NCBI RefSeq assembly: GCF_030052815.1
Contig: NC_079503.1
Span: 45,550,735-45,614,734 of the forward strand
Length of the DNA: 64,000 bases
Reading direction: 5' to 3'
Origin: Hevea brasiliensis
Taxonomy: Eukaryota > Streptophyta > Magnoliopsida > Malpighiales > Euphorbiaceae
A program made the translations under genes and the position numbers. Shown in pieces: positions 10,741-24,335 of this stretch; the first letter of the stretch is position 1; every line of letters begins with the position of its first letter. Below the pieces are notes generated by a model. That model did no database searches. It was not told where the DNA came from and saw only the letters and a program-made list of their open reading frames with translations.

Positions 10741-13700
10741 ATCAACACAAAACAACCACCACCATCCAATATCCTTGCAAGCATACTTGATCACAATAGG
10801 TTGACAGGACCTAATCTGTCTGATTGGCTAAGAAATTTGAAACTTGTCCTGAACATATAGGATATGTTCTAGATTCAAATGTTCCTGGTCCCTTACCTCC
10901 AGAGGCCACACAAGAGGAACATGAAACTTTGGACAAGTGGAAGGAGCATGATATGAGAGCTAAGTGTTACATGCTTGCTTCCATGAGTAATGAGTTACAG
11001 AAGCAACATGAGAACATGCAGAGTGCGAGTGAGATCCTCCTTCACCTACAAGAGTTGTATGGTGAGCACAACAGGAATGCTAGGTATGAGATATCTAGAC
11101 AGCTATTCCATATGAGGATGTCTGAGGGACAGAATGTTGGGGATCATGTCCACAAGATGATTCGGCTGATTGAGCAGTTGGAACATCTTGACTTCAACAT
11201 GGATTTCCAACTACAAATGGATTTGATCCTTCAGTCCCTTCCTGAGTCTTTTGGGAATTTTGTGACAAATTTCCATATGACTAAACAGGAATGCACCTTA
11301 GCTGGTTTACTCAACATGCTGGTTATTGCCCAAAAGAATATGCCAGGCAATAAAGGAAAAGAGGTAGCTTTGGTTGCATCTTCTTCTGCTGGAAAGTCCA
11401 ACAAGAAGAAGGGCAATAAGAAAAAGAAACCTCAGATTCCTGGTCCTTCCAAGAAAATAGCTAAGCAGAAAAGGAAGACTAAAGCTGATGGAGGCAAAGG
11501 AAAGTGTTTCCACTGCCAAAAGGGTGGGCACTGGAAAAGGAACTGCCCAGAGTATCTTACTTCTCTGAAGGACAAGAAGGATACACCTTCGGAAGGTATG
11601 TCCATATCTTGTTATTTAGATTATGATGATACTCATAGTTCATCTATAGCTTGGGTTTTAGATACTGGTGCCAGTTCTCACATTTCTAATGATATGCAGG
11701 AACTAGCAAATAGTAGCAGCTTGCGTTCTCAAGATATTAGAGTTCGGATTGGCAATGGCTCAACTGTTGAAGCTTTAGCCATAGGATCTAAATCTTTTTA
11801 CATGTTTGGACATGTTTTGTGTTTGGATAATATTTTATATGTACCTGATGCTTTTAAGAACATCATTTTTATATCTAGTTTGACTAGAAATGGCTATGAA
11901 TTTCAGTTCACAGATGATGTTTGCAATATTTATTTTGAAAATAAATATGTTGGTTTGGATTATATGAATGATGGTCTTTATTATTTGGATAATAATGACA
12001 AACACAAATTGAATGCAAGTGATCTAAAAGAATACAATGCCATGGTGAAAACCAACTCAAGTTCAAAATATATTTGGCACTTAAGGTTATGTCATGTTGC
12101 AGAAGATAGGATTGCAAAATTGGAGAAAATGGGGATTCTATCCTCATTGGGCTCTAAGCCTACTCCAACTTGTGAATCTTGCCTTCAAGGAAAAACGACT
12201 AGATCACCCTTTGTTGGACAAGGGCTAAGAGCTGAAAATATTTTGGAATTAATACATAGTGATGTATGTGGTCCGTTTAAAGAAATGGCTAGAGGGGGCT
12301 TTCATTATTTTATTACCTTTACTGATGATAAATCAAGGTTTGGGTATTTATATTTGATGAAATACAAACATGAATCCTTTGAAAAGTTTAAGGAATTTAA
12401 ATCTGAAGTAGAAAATCAAATAGGAAAAAGTATTAAAGCTCTTCGATCAGATCGTGGAGGTGAATATTTGAGTACTGAATTTGATGAATACTTGAGAGAG
12501 CATGGCATTGTTTCTCAGCTGACTCCTCCAGGAACGCCACAACTGAATGGTGTATCTGAAAGGAGAAATCGTACCCTATTGGATATGGTACATAGTGTGA
12601 TGAGCTATACTGATATGCCAATCTTCTTTTGGGGATTTGCATTAGAATCATCTTTGTTTATTCTGAATAGGATTCCATCAAAATCAGTTTCTTCCACACC
12701 TTATGAGATATGGCATGGAAGAAAACCAAGTCTAAAGCATGTTAAGATTTGGGGTTGTCCAGCTTATATCAAATAGCTGAACACTGATAAATTGGAGACC
12801 AGATCAGAAAAAGGTCGATTTGTTGGATATCCAAAAGATAGTTTTGGATATTATTTTTATTTGCCTACTTAACAAAAGGTTGTGATAAGTAGAGATGCCA
12901 CATTTCTTGAACAACAGTTTGTTCAAGAAGGAGGCAAAGGAAGGCAAATAGAGTTAGAATTGGAGAATTCTGACCAACCAACAGATCAGATGGATATAAA
13001 TCCATCTAGTCAACCTATACCCATTGATGAAAAATCTATAGTTGTTCCTCGTAGAACAACCAGGGTATCTCACCCACCAGTGAGATATGGTTTTCTTCAT
13101 GAAGAAGAACAAGAGTTGTCTACTCATGAAGAAGTAGATCATGGAGATGATCCACTTACCTATGAAGAAGCTATATCAAATATAGACTCTTCAAAATGGA
13201 TTGATGCTATGAAATCCGAGATTGATTCCATGTATAAGAATCAAGTTTGGGATTTTGTTGACCCACCTGAAGGTATTGTACCTATAGGGAACAAATGGGT
13301 TTTCAAGAAGAAAATTGGTTCTGATGGAAAGGTAGAGACCTATAAGGCAAGGCTAGTAGCGAAAAGGTTTCGCCAAAGGCAAGGAATAGACTATGAGGAG
13401 ACTTTCTCGCCTGTTGCCATGCTTAAATCAATTAGGATTTTATTAGCAATAGCTGCATACTATGATTATGAGATTTGGCAGATGGATGTCAAAACAGCTT
13501 TTCTCAATGGATACATTGAAGAAAACATTTTCATGGAACAACCTAGGGGATTTGAATCCCAAGATGGTTCCAAGGAATGCAAGCTAAAGCGATCCATTTA
13601 TGGGTTGAAACAAGCTTCGAGGAGTTGGAACATCCGTTTTGATGAAGCCATTAAATCCTTTGGTTTTATCAAAAATGAGGATGAGCCATGTGTATATAAG

Positions 13701-14705
13701 AAGGTTAGTGACAGAGCTATCACTTTCCTTGTCTTATATGTGGACGACATACTGTTGATAGGTAATGACACAGGTATGTTGACAACTATAAAGGTATGGT
13801 TGTCAAATACATTCTCCATGAAAGACTTAGGGGAGGCAACCTATATTCTTGGGATTATCATCTATAGAGATAGAGCTAAAAGAATAATAGGTTTATCACA
13901 AAGTCTATAATTGGAAAAGGTGTTAAAGAGGTTTAACATTCTTGATTCCAAGAGAGGATTGTTACCAGAAGACATGGTATCCATCTTTCTAAAGAGATGT
14001 CTCCAAAGACACCAAGAAAGAGATAAGATGGCCAGATTCCATATGCTTGGCTATTGGAAGTTTAATGTATGCAATGTTGTGTACTAGGCCGATATCGCAT
14101 ATGTCGTTAGTTTGACTAGCGGTATCAATCCAATCCGTTTAGAACATCGATAGCAATCAAGAATATCCTTAAGTACTTGAGAAGAACTAAGGATTTATTC
14201 TTGATTTATGGAGGTGGAGACTTGCAATTAGATGGTTATACCGATTCGACTTCCAATCGATATCGATGATAGAAAGTCTACCTGGATATGTGTTCATTTG
14301 TAATGGAGGTGCAATCGGTTGGAAGAGTTCCAAACAGAGCACGATCGCAGATTCCACTACTAAGGTGAGTATATTGTCGCATCGATGTCGCAAAAGAAGT
14401 CGCTTGGATAAAGAAGTTCGTGATGTAACTTATAGTAGTTCCTTCCATTGAGTCGCCAGCCCACTACACCGTGACAATAATAGAGCATCATACAAAGCTA
14501 AGGAACCAAGGTCTCACCGTAAATCCAAACACATAGAAAGGCGCTACCACATTATCGTGAGAAATAGTTGGGCGAGGCGATGTAGCCATGCAGAAAATAG
14601 CATCACCAAAATCCAAATGATCCATTCACTAAGCCTATGTCACAGACTCAGTTAGACCGACATCTTGAGAAGACAGGTCTAAGATATTGTAATGAATGGC
14701 TCTAG
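10741..14705 (+). pseudogene. C4 copia gag-pol polyprotein, degenerate
   Basis: Encodes in order gag, CCHC zinc knuckle (near 11505-11546), aspartic protease (DTGASSH from 11661), pre-integrase HHCC region (HLRLCH near 12077), integrase (HSDVCGPF, RSDRGGEY, NGVSERRNR, with exact D-35-E spacing of the last two acidic residues), reverse transcriptase (YVDD at 13737-13748) and RNase H, ending at TAG 14703-14705. Breaks: the ATG is ATC at 10741; seven bases are lost at about 10855 between GAAC repeats, shifting the frame; stops occur at 12774-12776, 12870-12872 and 13908-13910. Apart from these, one frame is continuous from about 10855 to 13910. From about 13930 to 14690 there are many indels, concentrated at CAG/CTG sites. 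Most nearly intact coding region of the window. Confidence 0.95.
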
Positions 14706-14719
14706 TGCTAATGGGAGAT
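14706..14719 (+). other. C4 polypurine tract region
   Basis: Only 14 bases separate the pol stop from the 3' LTR, ending in ATGGGAGAT (GTGGGAGAT in other copies). The GGGAGA run is the likely plus-strand primer. This tight spacing is shared by C6, C9 and C10. Confidence 0.75.
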
Positions 14720-16829
14720 TGTTAGTAGTATGCCCTAGAGCATATCATTTAGTATGTATCTTGTACATAATTTTATTAATAAAAGGCATTTCCACTTTTC
14801 CGTTTACATAATATATTTATGTGTAATAGAAAAGGTCCATTGATATTTTGTTAGAAATATTATTCTTAAGTTGTTAAGAATATGAGTGACAATATTTCTA
14901 GCACAAAGTATCATAAATAGGTTCACAATCGAGGATACTTCATAATAAGGACATGACTTATCCAGAAAGATTGTATTCATGTTTGTTCCCAAGTTATTTA
15001 TATGAGATATAAATAAGATGGAATGGTGAGTCTCATGCCATATGATAAACATGATAGGCACTTATAAATGATAAGTAGGCCGAACCAGTGACACTTATGA
15101 CAAGCACATGGAGTTTACTCTTGTCAATGTTTTGTCATAAATCATATTAGTGCATATAATCTTTAGACCTGAGATAGCACAGTTATCTTGTATATAGGTA
15201 GTTTGAGTTTGATACTGCTTTCATACTTGTACTATGTATGGGTATATGGGCATGTGTTGGCTCCCGCTAGTTATATATGGAGGTAGGTGTTGATCAAGAT
15301 GGAATCTGTTCCTCTAAGTAAATAGAGATAAAATCCTATGTTCATTTAATTGTTCTTGATATTTCAAGTTCCTGGCCAGGACAGATAGATTTATTCAGAA
15401 AAGAGTTTCTGATGAGAAAAATCTTTTTAATCAAGAACTGGAATTAAAAGATAACATAATATTCATAGCAAATGGAGTTTGACATAAACCATGACTCCAA
15501 CTTGAGTTGGGATTTTGTAACAGAGAGATTCTAGTGCATGGTAACATATGATTATAGGTTCATTTAAGGTAAATCTTATTACTAATTGGGTTGCCATGGC
15601 ATGCTATGCTAGGTGTTAACCATGGTCTATGAGGTTCATAAAATGATTTAGAGAAATCATTTATGGTAAGAAAGAGTTCTGATGATATTAAGAGTTGATA
15701 TCATGTCTCATTGCCAATTAGTGATGAGCCTAGTAAGTCACACACATACACAAGTTATCACCTATTTAAATATGATTTAATTAATTAATTAAAGAGTTTA
15801 ATTGATTAATTAAATAGGTTTGGTTTGCAATTAAATTGCAAAGTCCCTAGCATGACTTGAAACCAAATCTAGATTATTGGATGTGTAGTATAAATTAAAT
15901 TTATATTTAAAGTGTGTAAATATGAATTTAATTGATGAGAAATTAATTAATAGAGATTAATTAATTAATTTATATTTGATATAAATTAATTAGAAGAAGA
16001 AAATAATTATTTTGGGTTAAGAACTCAAAATTAAGACACAGGGGCATTTTGGTCATTTCACAGTGTGACACGTGGCACCATGAGATGGTGACACATGGGA
16101 TTACACATAAGCTTGCCAAATTTTTTTTTTAATCATTTAAGATGATTAAAATCAAGATTAAATATAGGTTTGACACTTGGCACAATGTGATTGGGTCACT
16201 TAAACCTAGAGCTAATCAAAAGGTGACATGTGGCTAGGGTTTAATGTGTTAACCTAGCTATTTAAGTGTGGTTATGAAAAGAAAAAATAACCAGCAGCCT
16301 CTCCTCTCATTTGTCACGCCACTTTGAGCCTCTCCAGCTATTTCTCTTCATCTATCATCAATTCAAAGAGATTAGCCATCAATCTGTTGAATTAAGAACA
16401 CTATAAATTGTTTCTAGTGTCCTGTTTACATCTCTAATCTCTTAAAAGGCAGAACTTGAATTTCTAATTAATAGAAAAAGCTTTAGAGGCTGTTCAAGGG
16501 CTGCCATAGGTGTTCTTGGTGTGGACAAGCTAGAGGGACAACATTTGGTGTCCTGAAGACGAATCACAAAGGCGCAGACACGCTGCAGTGCATCAAGAGG
16601 TTAGTGTAATCGTTCTTGATTTAATCTAGGGTTCTAAAATTAATCTGATTAATTTTAAAATCTTAAATGGCAAATACAGATCCAAAAACATATTAAAAGA
16701 GTTTTAATATATTGTTTATCATTGAAATCAAATAGATAAAAATAAATCTTGCATGGTGCATGTGACCCTAGGTAAAATTTTTTGAATTCAATGGTATAAT
16801 CTTGTGTTTTTCACGCTTCCGTTCCTTCA
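14720..16829 (+). repeat. C4 3' LTR
   Basis: 2110 bp with the same ends and layout as the 5' LTR: CACGTG at 16069-16074, TATA-like CTATTTAAG at 16258-16266, antisense 85-codon ORF at 14804-15061. It is followed by the target duplication GTCCT. Confidence 0.96.
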
Positions 16830-18489
16830 GTCCTCCCACAAACTTAGCAAATCCTACACTTCCAAATTAGAAAACGGAAATCCTAGTTGGATAGATTTCT
16901 AGTGGGTGATTGAATTCTTATAATTCTATTGATCAACCTCAGGTACATCCGTTGTTGGAATTACAATAAACTATAAGTGAGCAACTCCTTGCCCATCACA
17001 TCTCATGTGAGGTTCAATCCTTTACCTAGCCTCTAATGCTGAAAATCTCAGGTGCATCCATTATTGACTTATCTTGCATTAGTTAAGTTGATCCCATTGA
17101 GCCAGTAATTATACAAATAATTTTAATGTCCTCAGGTACATTCAATATTGGCCACCAAACCATTTACATATTTACACATCTCATACTTAACAATTATTCT
17201 TAAGAAAATCTCTTAAATTAATTGCATCTTATGCAACTATTTAAAATTTCTTAAAATAATTGCCCCAATGGAGGGCCCATGTTATAATTGCTTTAATTAT
17301 AGCATTTCCAAATTAATCATTTGTTTAGTAGATTTTATAGTCATCCTAATTACTATTAAGGTCTCACTTTGCACATTATCCATTTAGCATGCATATATCA
17401 TATAATTGCATACATTCCCATGCATCTCATGCATTCATGGACTTTCTAAGGGATTCAATTCTGAGCCACCAAGAATTGAATCAAGGCATTCATAGGTGCA
17501 TTTCATTCATTCATTTTACAAGAGTTGCTAAAGGAGTACATAATCAACATTTGATCTTGAATTCCTCTCACTGGTCCCACTAATGCTCTTGACCTCCTTG
17601 AACTTCTTGCAATCCAATTACATAGTAATCCTTGGCATACCAAGGCGAATTTAGATGAACTTAAATAAATGAAATTACAACCCAAAAATTATTACAAACT
17701 TAATAATAAATGCCCAAAATAAATTAAAATTAAATAATTAATTTACAATCCCAAAGAAACATAAAAGAAATAAATCCAATCACATTTGTCTTTTATAGTC
17801 TATGATCATCCATCATGCATATCACTATTTGACAATTAAATAAAACATACATACTTAAATTAAATTGAATATCTCATATTCAACGTAAAAATCCAGATTT
17901 GAATATGATTCAAATAAATTTAAAAATTTAGATTTGAATCTCATTGAAACAAATTTAAAAATTCAGATTTGAATCACATTCAAACAACCTTAAAATTCGG
18001 ATTCGAATCACATTCAAACATTTCTTAAAAAATCAGATTTGAATCACATTCAAAATTTTTTTAAAAATTTAGATCTGAATATTATTCAATCAACTTTAAA
18101 AATTCAGATTTGAATATGATTCAAACAACTTTAAAAATTCAGATTTGAATCACATTCAAACAACTTTTAAAATTCAGATTTGAATCACATTCAAACAACT
18201 TTTAAAATTCAGATTTGAATAAAAATTTAATTGTGTGATTAAAATTCTAATTAAACAATTTAATTAGAAATAGGATGAGCTTTTAGATCATACAACAATT
18301 GCAAATTAAAAAGGTAAACCTTTGCACCACCCATGAAGCCAAATCATGCATATTATTGATGGTGTTCTTCAAGCATGCCGCCACATATCCATTGCAACCA
18401 GCAATATATAAATCATCTCATGATCAAACATACAATTAAATAATATAATCAACAATCTAAATGACAAATATAGTGGCTCTGATACCAAT
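16830..18489 (-). other. C3 leader, distal piece
   Basis: The C3 leader resumes after C4. It keeps the three boxes (minus strand, near 16940, 17050 and 17135), the hairpin complement CTTGGCATACCAAG near 17632, and about eight repeat units at 17884-18222. The primer-binding site complement is at 18476-18487. No sense coding gene. Confidence 0.88.
18476..18487 (-). other. C3 primer-binding site
   Basis: The minus strand reads TGGTATCAGAGC, matching the initiator tRNA-Met consensus, two bases inside the LTR edge. Confidence 0.92.
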
Positions 18490-20568
18490 TGAAGGAGCGA
18501 AAGCGTGAAAAACACAAGTTTATATCATTGAATTCAAAAAATTTTTACCTAGGGTCACATGCATCATGCAAGATTCATTTTTATCTACTTGATTTCAATG
18601 ATAAACAATATATTAAAACTCTTTTAATATGTTATTGGATCTTTATTTGCCATTTAAGATTTTAAAATTAATCAGATTAATTTTAGAACCCTAGATTAAA
18701 TCAAGAACAAACACACTAACCTCTTAATGCACTGCAGTGCATTTGTGCCTTTGATATTCGTCTTCAGGACACCAAATGTTATCCCTCTAGCTTGTCCACA
18801 CCAAGAACACCTATGGCAGCCCTTGAACAGCTTCTAAAGCTTTTTCTATTAATTGGAAATTCAAGTTCTGCCTTTTAAGAGATTAGAGATGTAAACAGGA
18901 AACTAGAAACAATTTATAATATTTTTAATTCAAGAGATTGATGGCTAATCTCTTTGAATTAATGAGAGATGAAGAGGAAGTGAGGGAGAGCTTCAAAATG
19001 GCGTGACAAAGGAGTGTGGCTACTTGTTGTATTTTATTTTCTCATAACAACACTTATATAGCTAGGTTAACACATTAAACCCTTACCACATGTCACCCTT
19101 TGATTAGCTCCAGGTTTAAGTGACCCAATCACATTGTGCTAAGTGTCAAACCTATATTTAATCTTAATTTTAATCATCTTACATGATTAAAAGACATTTG
19201 GCAAGCTTATGTGTAATGCCACATGTCACCTTGTGAAATGACCAAAATACTCATGTGTCTTAATTTTGAGTTCTAATCCCAAAATAATTATTTCTCTTCT
19301 TCTAATCAATTTATATCAAATATAAATTAATTAATTAATCTTTATTAATTATTTTCTCATTAATTAAATTCATATTTAAACACTTTAAATATAAATTTAA
19401 ATTAAATTGTATATCCAAAAACCTAGATTTAGTTTCAAGTCATGCTAAGGACTTTGCAATCTATTTGGAAACCAAACCTATTTAATTAATCAATTAAACT
19501 ATTTAATTAGTTAATTAAATCATATTTAATTAGGTGATTACTTGTGTATGTGTGTAACTTACTAGGCTCATCACTCAATGAGACATGATATTAACTCTTA
19601 ATATCATCAGAACTCTTTCTTACCATAAATGATTTCTCTAAATCATTTTATGCACCTCATAGAACATGGTTAACATTTAGCATAGCATGCCATGGCCACC
19701 CAATTTTTAATAAGGTTTACCTTAAATGAACCTATAATCATATGTTACCATGCACTGGAATCTCTCTATTACAAAATCCCAACTCAGGCTGGAGTCATGG
19801 TTTATGTCAAACTCCATTTGCTATGAATATTATGTTCTCTTTTAATTCCAGTTCTTGATTAAAAAGATTTTCTCATCAGAAACTCTTTTCTGAATAAATC
19901 TATCTGTCCTGGCCAGGAACTTGAAACATCAAGAACAATTAAATGAACATAGGATTTTATCTCTATTTACTTAGAGGAATAGATTCCATCTTGATCAACA
20001 CCCACCTCCATATATAACTAGTAGGAGCCAACACATGCCAATATACCCATACACAGTATAAGTATGAAAGCAGTATCAAACTCAAACTACCTATATACAA
20101 GATAACTGTGCTATCTCAGGTCTAAAGTTTATATACACTGATATGATTTATGACAAAACATTGACAAGAGTAAACTCCATGTGCTTGTCATAAGTGTCAT
20201 TGGTTTGGCCTACTTATCATTTATATGTGCCTATCATGTTTGTCATATGGCATGAGACTCACTATTCCATCTTATTTATATCTCATATAAATATCTTGGG
20301 AATAAATATGAATACAATCTTTCTGGATAAGTCATGTCCTTATTATGAAGTATCTTATATTGTGAACCTATTTATGATTCTTTGTACTAGAAATACTGTC
20401 ACTCATATTCTTAACAACTTAAGAATAGAATTTCTAACAAAATATCAATGGACCTTTTCTATTACACATAAATATCTTATGTAAACGGAAAAGTGGAAAT
20501 GCCTTTTATTAATAAAAACATGTACAAGATACATAATAAATGATATCCTCTAGGGCATACTACTAACA
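18490..20568 (-). repeat. C3 5' LTR
   Basis: 2079 bp on the minus strand, from TGTTAGTAGTATGCCC (20568) to CCTTCA (18490). Near full length. The antisense ORF is present at 20194-20484, N-terminally extended to 96 codons. AATTT at 20569-20573 would be the right target duplication; its partner would lie beyond C3's disrupted left end. Confidence 0.93.
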
Positions 20569-22824
20569 AATTTAACAGATTTCCCTTCATTAAATTGTTT
20601 CTCATTGTGTCTTCTTTAATTTCCTTTTTGAATCATGTCATTTGGATTTGTATAACTCAAGTTATGATTTGACCATAACTAGGTCAATTCTGAATTTTGC
20701 TTCCCTTACTAGGCAGTTTTAGTATTACACTTTGCCAATTTTATTTGAGTAGGTTGCTGCCATATTTAGGTCTATTACTCTTCATAGATATGTTACCCTA
20801 TGTCTTATGGTCACTAAGAAATTTTTTATCGTAATTTTTCAAGTCTTGTAAAGTTACTTATGGTCAAGTTATTGGACTGGACTCAATGGTCTTGTAGTGA
20901 TAGGATGTTCTACTAGGGCAATAGCTTTGACCCAACATTTGAGCTTCTTACATTCATAAGCTGAGGGAGACGTCTAAAACAAAGTTGAAGGTCTATTTTT
21001 AGCTTTCCAGAATGGTATGGCTCATTTTGTTTGAAGACTTCTAGTGGGAGTTATACTTAAAACACTTTGCTGGAGTTAATGGTCATTTGAACCATTTCCA
21101 GATTTGGTATGCCAAATTAATCAAGTTAATTGACTTAGTTTCCTGAATTTTTGGGTTTTGGTCAAAATACCATTATTGTAGATCTATGTCTTAGTGAAAA
21201 TTTGGCACTAGTTTCAGAGCATTTGGAGTTATATGGACCAAGTTATGGTCATTTTTTCTATTGCTGGTCAAGTTGCACTTATATTGCAAAGTTTAGGTCA
21301 TTTTTAGGTCAAAGTTAATTCGGTCAGTTTTTGTAACTTAAATTGTGCAAGCATTTTGACTTGGTTCTGGTAATTTCTGGGCTTTGGTGTCTTTATAAGA
21401 GTTGTAGCTCTATGTCTAAGCTTTCCATGGTATAAATATCAGGTCATTTGGACCTATTTTGAGTGAGTTATGGCCAAAATACTGACTGTTGTTCATATGG
21501 TCAAAATTATGGGTTTTTATGTCATGTAATTCTGGATTTGGTCATTCTTCACTTCTAGGTAGAATTTGGACAAGCTCTCTACATGAAAGTTGGTTTATAT
21601 TGAGTCTAGTTTTACCTCCAATTGACCTCATACCAATTAGAGTCATAACTTTACAGTTATAACCTAATTTATACACTACCAAAAATCACAACCTGCATAA
21701 GAGAATTTACACTTCCAATTTGGCAATCCTCCTCCTCCAAATACTTCAATATTCATTCTTGGCACTTCTATATTTATTCAACACAATTTTAGCAAAGTAA
21801 ATTGGGCAGAATACTCAAATAATATAGGCTCCCATGGCTGCCTAAAACTGGGTAGTCCAATAACTCAACAATTCCATCAATTTTCATCACCAATCAACTC
21901 ATCTCAAGCTAAACATAAACTTTACTTAAGAAAGGAAGTGAATTGGTTACCTCGTTTTAGAGCTTGGTCAAACCTTAACAAAACTCCTTCTTTTTGCTCC
22001 CAATATGCTACCCAAGGTATGAGGATAAAGTTTAATGAAAGAACCTTGAAGATTTCATGGCTTGATCTTGGTGGATGAGAGCTTGAAGCTTTGGCCATTC
22101 ATGGAGTTTTTGGGAGGATTGGATTTTCTGCTTGAAGATGAAACGAAGAAGAAGAAGTAGCTGAAGTGGGATATGATGTCCACTTAATTAATATACAAAT
22201 CCATAGTGCTTCACTAAGGTGAATTAAATGTTTAATAATCTAAATTTTCTCTTAATTGTAATTATGCCCCAAACTTCCATCAATTATTTTATGTACCACA
22301 TTTTTAAGTTTTATGAAATTTTCAAAGTGTGCTATCACTCATTTTTAATGGATATTGAGGTCAAAAGGCAACTCTATGTGTCAATTGACCAAAATGCCCC
22401 TATTCGGTTTGTATTCTCGATTTTTTGGTAACATCGATTTTTGTTTATTTCTTGATTTTTCGTTTTTCTTTGTATTAATTTATTACTTTTTCTTTGACAT
22501 TTCTAATGTCATTTATAACTCAATAGATGTTTAATTAGGTCTTAAAAATATTTTCCAAGGTTCCCCGCAGTCCAGGGCTAGTCAACGGTCCTCGCCGCAA
22601 CTTTCCGGTGTGGTCACCCATCGCTATGGTTTTTGGCTCGTTTAACTTATTCACATTTCATTGCTCTTATTTTTCCTTTGTTTTTATTGTCTTTTCCTCT
22701 ATTGTATTTCATTATTTTATGTCTCCTCACTAACATTTAAGTATAATTCTAAGCATCCTAACTGTCTGGACAGACACTGGTCACAGGAACAGTAAAACAC
22801 ACTACCAAATATAGGGGTGTTACA
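20569..22824 (+). repeat. G1: Ty3/gypsy (Tekay-like) LTR fragment
   Basis: Non-coding 2.26 kb ending GGGGTGTTACA. The last 300 bases match the layout of the G2 LTR end (CCGCAACTT, CACCCATCGCTA, GGCTCGTTTAAC, then GGGTGTTACA), and both share GTGAGTTATGGCC further upstream. The LTR 5' end (TGTGACAC-like) is missing because C3 begins there, so C3 appears to have landed in this LTR. To the right it abuts C5 leader a few bases after where the primer site should be. No gene seen: the short ORFs are unremarkable. Confidence 0.75.
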
Positions 22825-24335
22825 ATATTTGCCATTAAGATTGTTTATGAGGCTTAATTGTGTGATTGGATCAAATTTGGATTGATTTGAAGATGGTTTA
22901 GGTGCTCAAGAGGGCCAGCTCGGGTGAGATACATGCCCCAAGGGTGTGTTGGATTTTTGGCCTTGGTTTTTGGGCCCATTATGCAATTGTTGTGTATTTT
23001 AAAGCCTATAATTAAGCCCATACCTACTTAAATTGTTTAATTAGGAATTTTAATCACACAATTAATTTTTTGAAAATTGTTTTCAAGGTATTAAATTTGG
23101 AAAAAAGTTTCTAAATTTAAAATTATTTGAATGAGATTCAAATTTAAGTTTGGTTGAATATGTGATATTCAATTTAATTTTTAGTATATATATTTTATTT
23201 AATTGTTAAATTTTAATATGCATGATGGATGATCATGGGCAACAAAAGCCCAATATGATTGGATTTATTTCTTTTATTTTCCTTTGGGATGTAAAATAAT
23301 TAATTTTATTTTAGTAGCATATATTATAAATGTTGTAATAATTTAGGTTATAATTTCATTTATTTGAGGACTTTAAAGTCCATATTCTTATAAACTCGCC
23401 TTGGTATGCCAAGGATTACAATGTAATTGGATTGCAAGAAAAACAAGGAGGTCAAGAGCATTATTGGGAGTATTGGGAGGAAATCAAGATCAAGGGTTGA
23501 TTATGTACTCCTTTAGCAACTCTTGTAAAATGAATGAATGAAATACACCTAGGAATGCCCTGATTCAATTCTTGGTGGCTCATAATTGAATCCCTTAGAA
23601 AGTCCATGATCATACTATATTATTTGTTTATCCATGTATGCATGAGATGTGTATGAATGTATGCAAGTATATGATATATGCAAGCCAATTGGATAATATG
23701 CAAAGTGAGATCATAATAATAACTAAGTCGACCACAAAATCTTCCAAACAAATGATTAAGTTGAAAATGGTATAATTAAAGTAATTATATCATGATCCTC
23801 CATTGAGGTAATTATTTTGAGAAATTTTAAATATTTGCATATGATGCATTTATTTAAGAGATTTTCTTAAGAATAATTGTTAAGCATACGATGTTGTAAA
23901 TATGTAAATAGTTAGTGGCCAATAATGGATGTGCCTGAGGACATTCAAATTATTTGCATGTTTACTGGCTCCATGGGATCAACTTAACTAATGCAAGATA
24001 AATCAATAATGGATGTGCCTAAGATTTTGAGAATTAGGGGCCAAATAAATGATTGAACCTCACATGAGATGTGATGGGTAAAGAGTTGCTTACTTATAGT
24101 TTATTGTGATTCCAATAATGGATGTGCCTAAGGATGATTAACAAGACTAGAATAATTCAATCACCCACTAAAAATCTATCCAACTAGGATTTCTGTTACC
24201 TACTTTGAAAGTGTAGGATTCACCAAGTTAGTGGGAGGACCAATTTGATTAAAAGACCATAATCATTTTGGTTAATTACTTGATACATTTACTAATTAAT
24301 CTATTTATTTTCTGTAGTTAATTTTTTTGATAATA
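22825..24335 (+). other. C5 leader, truncated at 5' end
   Basis: Begins ATATTTGCCATTAAGATTG, which in C4 lies just after the primer-binding site, so the LTR and primer site of C5 are cut off by G1. The three boxes are present in variant form (AATAATGGATGTGCCTGAGG type) near 23920, 24005 and 24115, and the hairpin CCTTGGTATGCCAAGG lies near 23399. The dyad repeat array is reduced to about one clear unit near 23125-23150. Confidence 0.88.

Larger units (their letters stand above)
6851..16829 (+). mobile_element. C4: complete Ty1/copia retrotransposon (Tork/Angela-like)
   Basis: A 9,979-bp element with two LTRs (6851-8953 and 14720-16829), a primer-binding site, a leader of about 1.8 kb, gag-pol and a purine tract. 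It lies in the leader of C3, in the opposite orientation. The target duplication GTCCT is perfect (6846-6850 and 16830-16834), and removing the element rejoins the C3 leader in agreement with other copies (AATTGGTCCTCCCAC). The two LTRs are similar in length (2103 and 2110 bp) and sequence by eye, so it is one of the younger insertions here. It is not autonomous: the gag start is lost, gag has a 7-bp deletion, pol has three stops and RNase H is scrambled. Confidence 0.96.

Noticed and set aside
11307..11531. Antisense ORF resembling a small Leu/Phe-rich membrane protein, recurring at 961-1185, 5964-6188, 24909-25136, 28051-28326 and 49040-49297
   Set aside because: It lies exactly opposite the lysine-rich end of Gag and the zinc knuckle. 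AAG/AAA codons read backwards give Leu and Phe, so the hydrophobic look and recurrence follow from the sense gene.
14187..14451. Short ORFs on both strands in the C4 RNase H region
   Set aside because: They arise from the many indels in that stretch and read RNase H sequence out of frame.
20569..22824. Possible host gene or unique intergenic DNA between C3 and C5
   Set aside because: Its 3' 300 bases and ending (GGGTGTTACA) match the gypsy LTR of G2, and no long frame is present.
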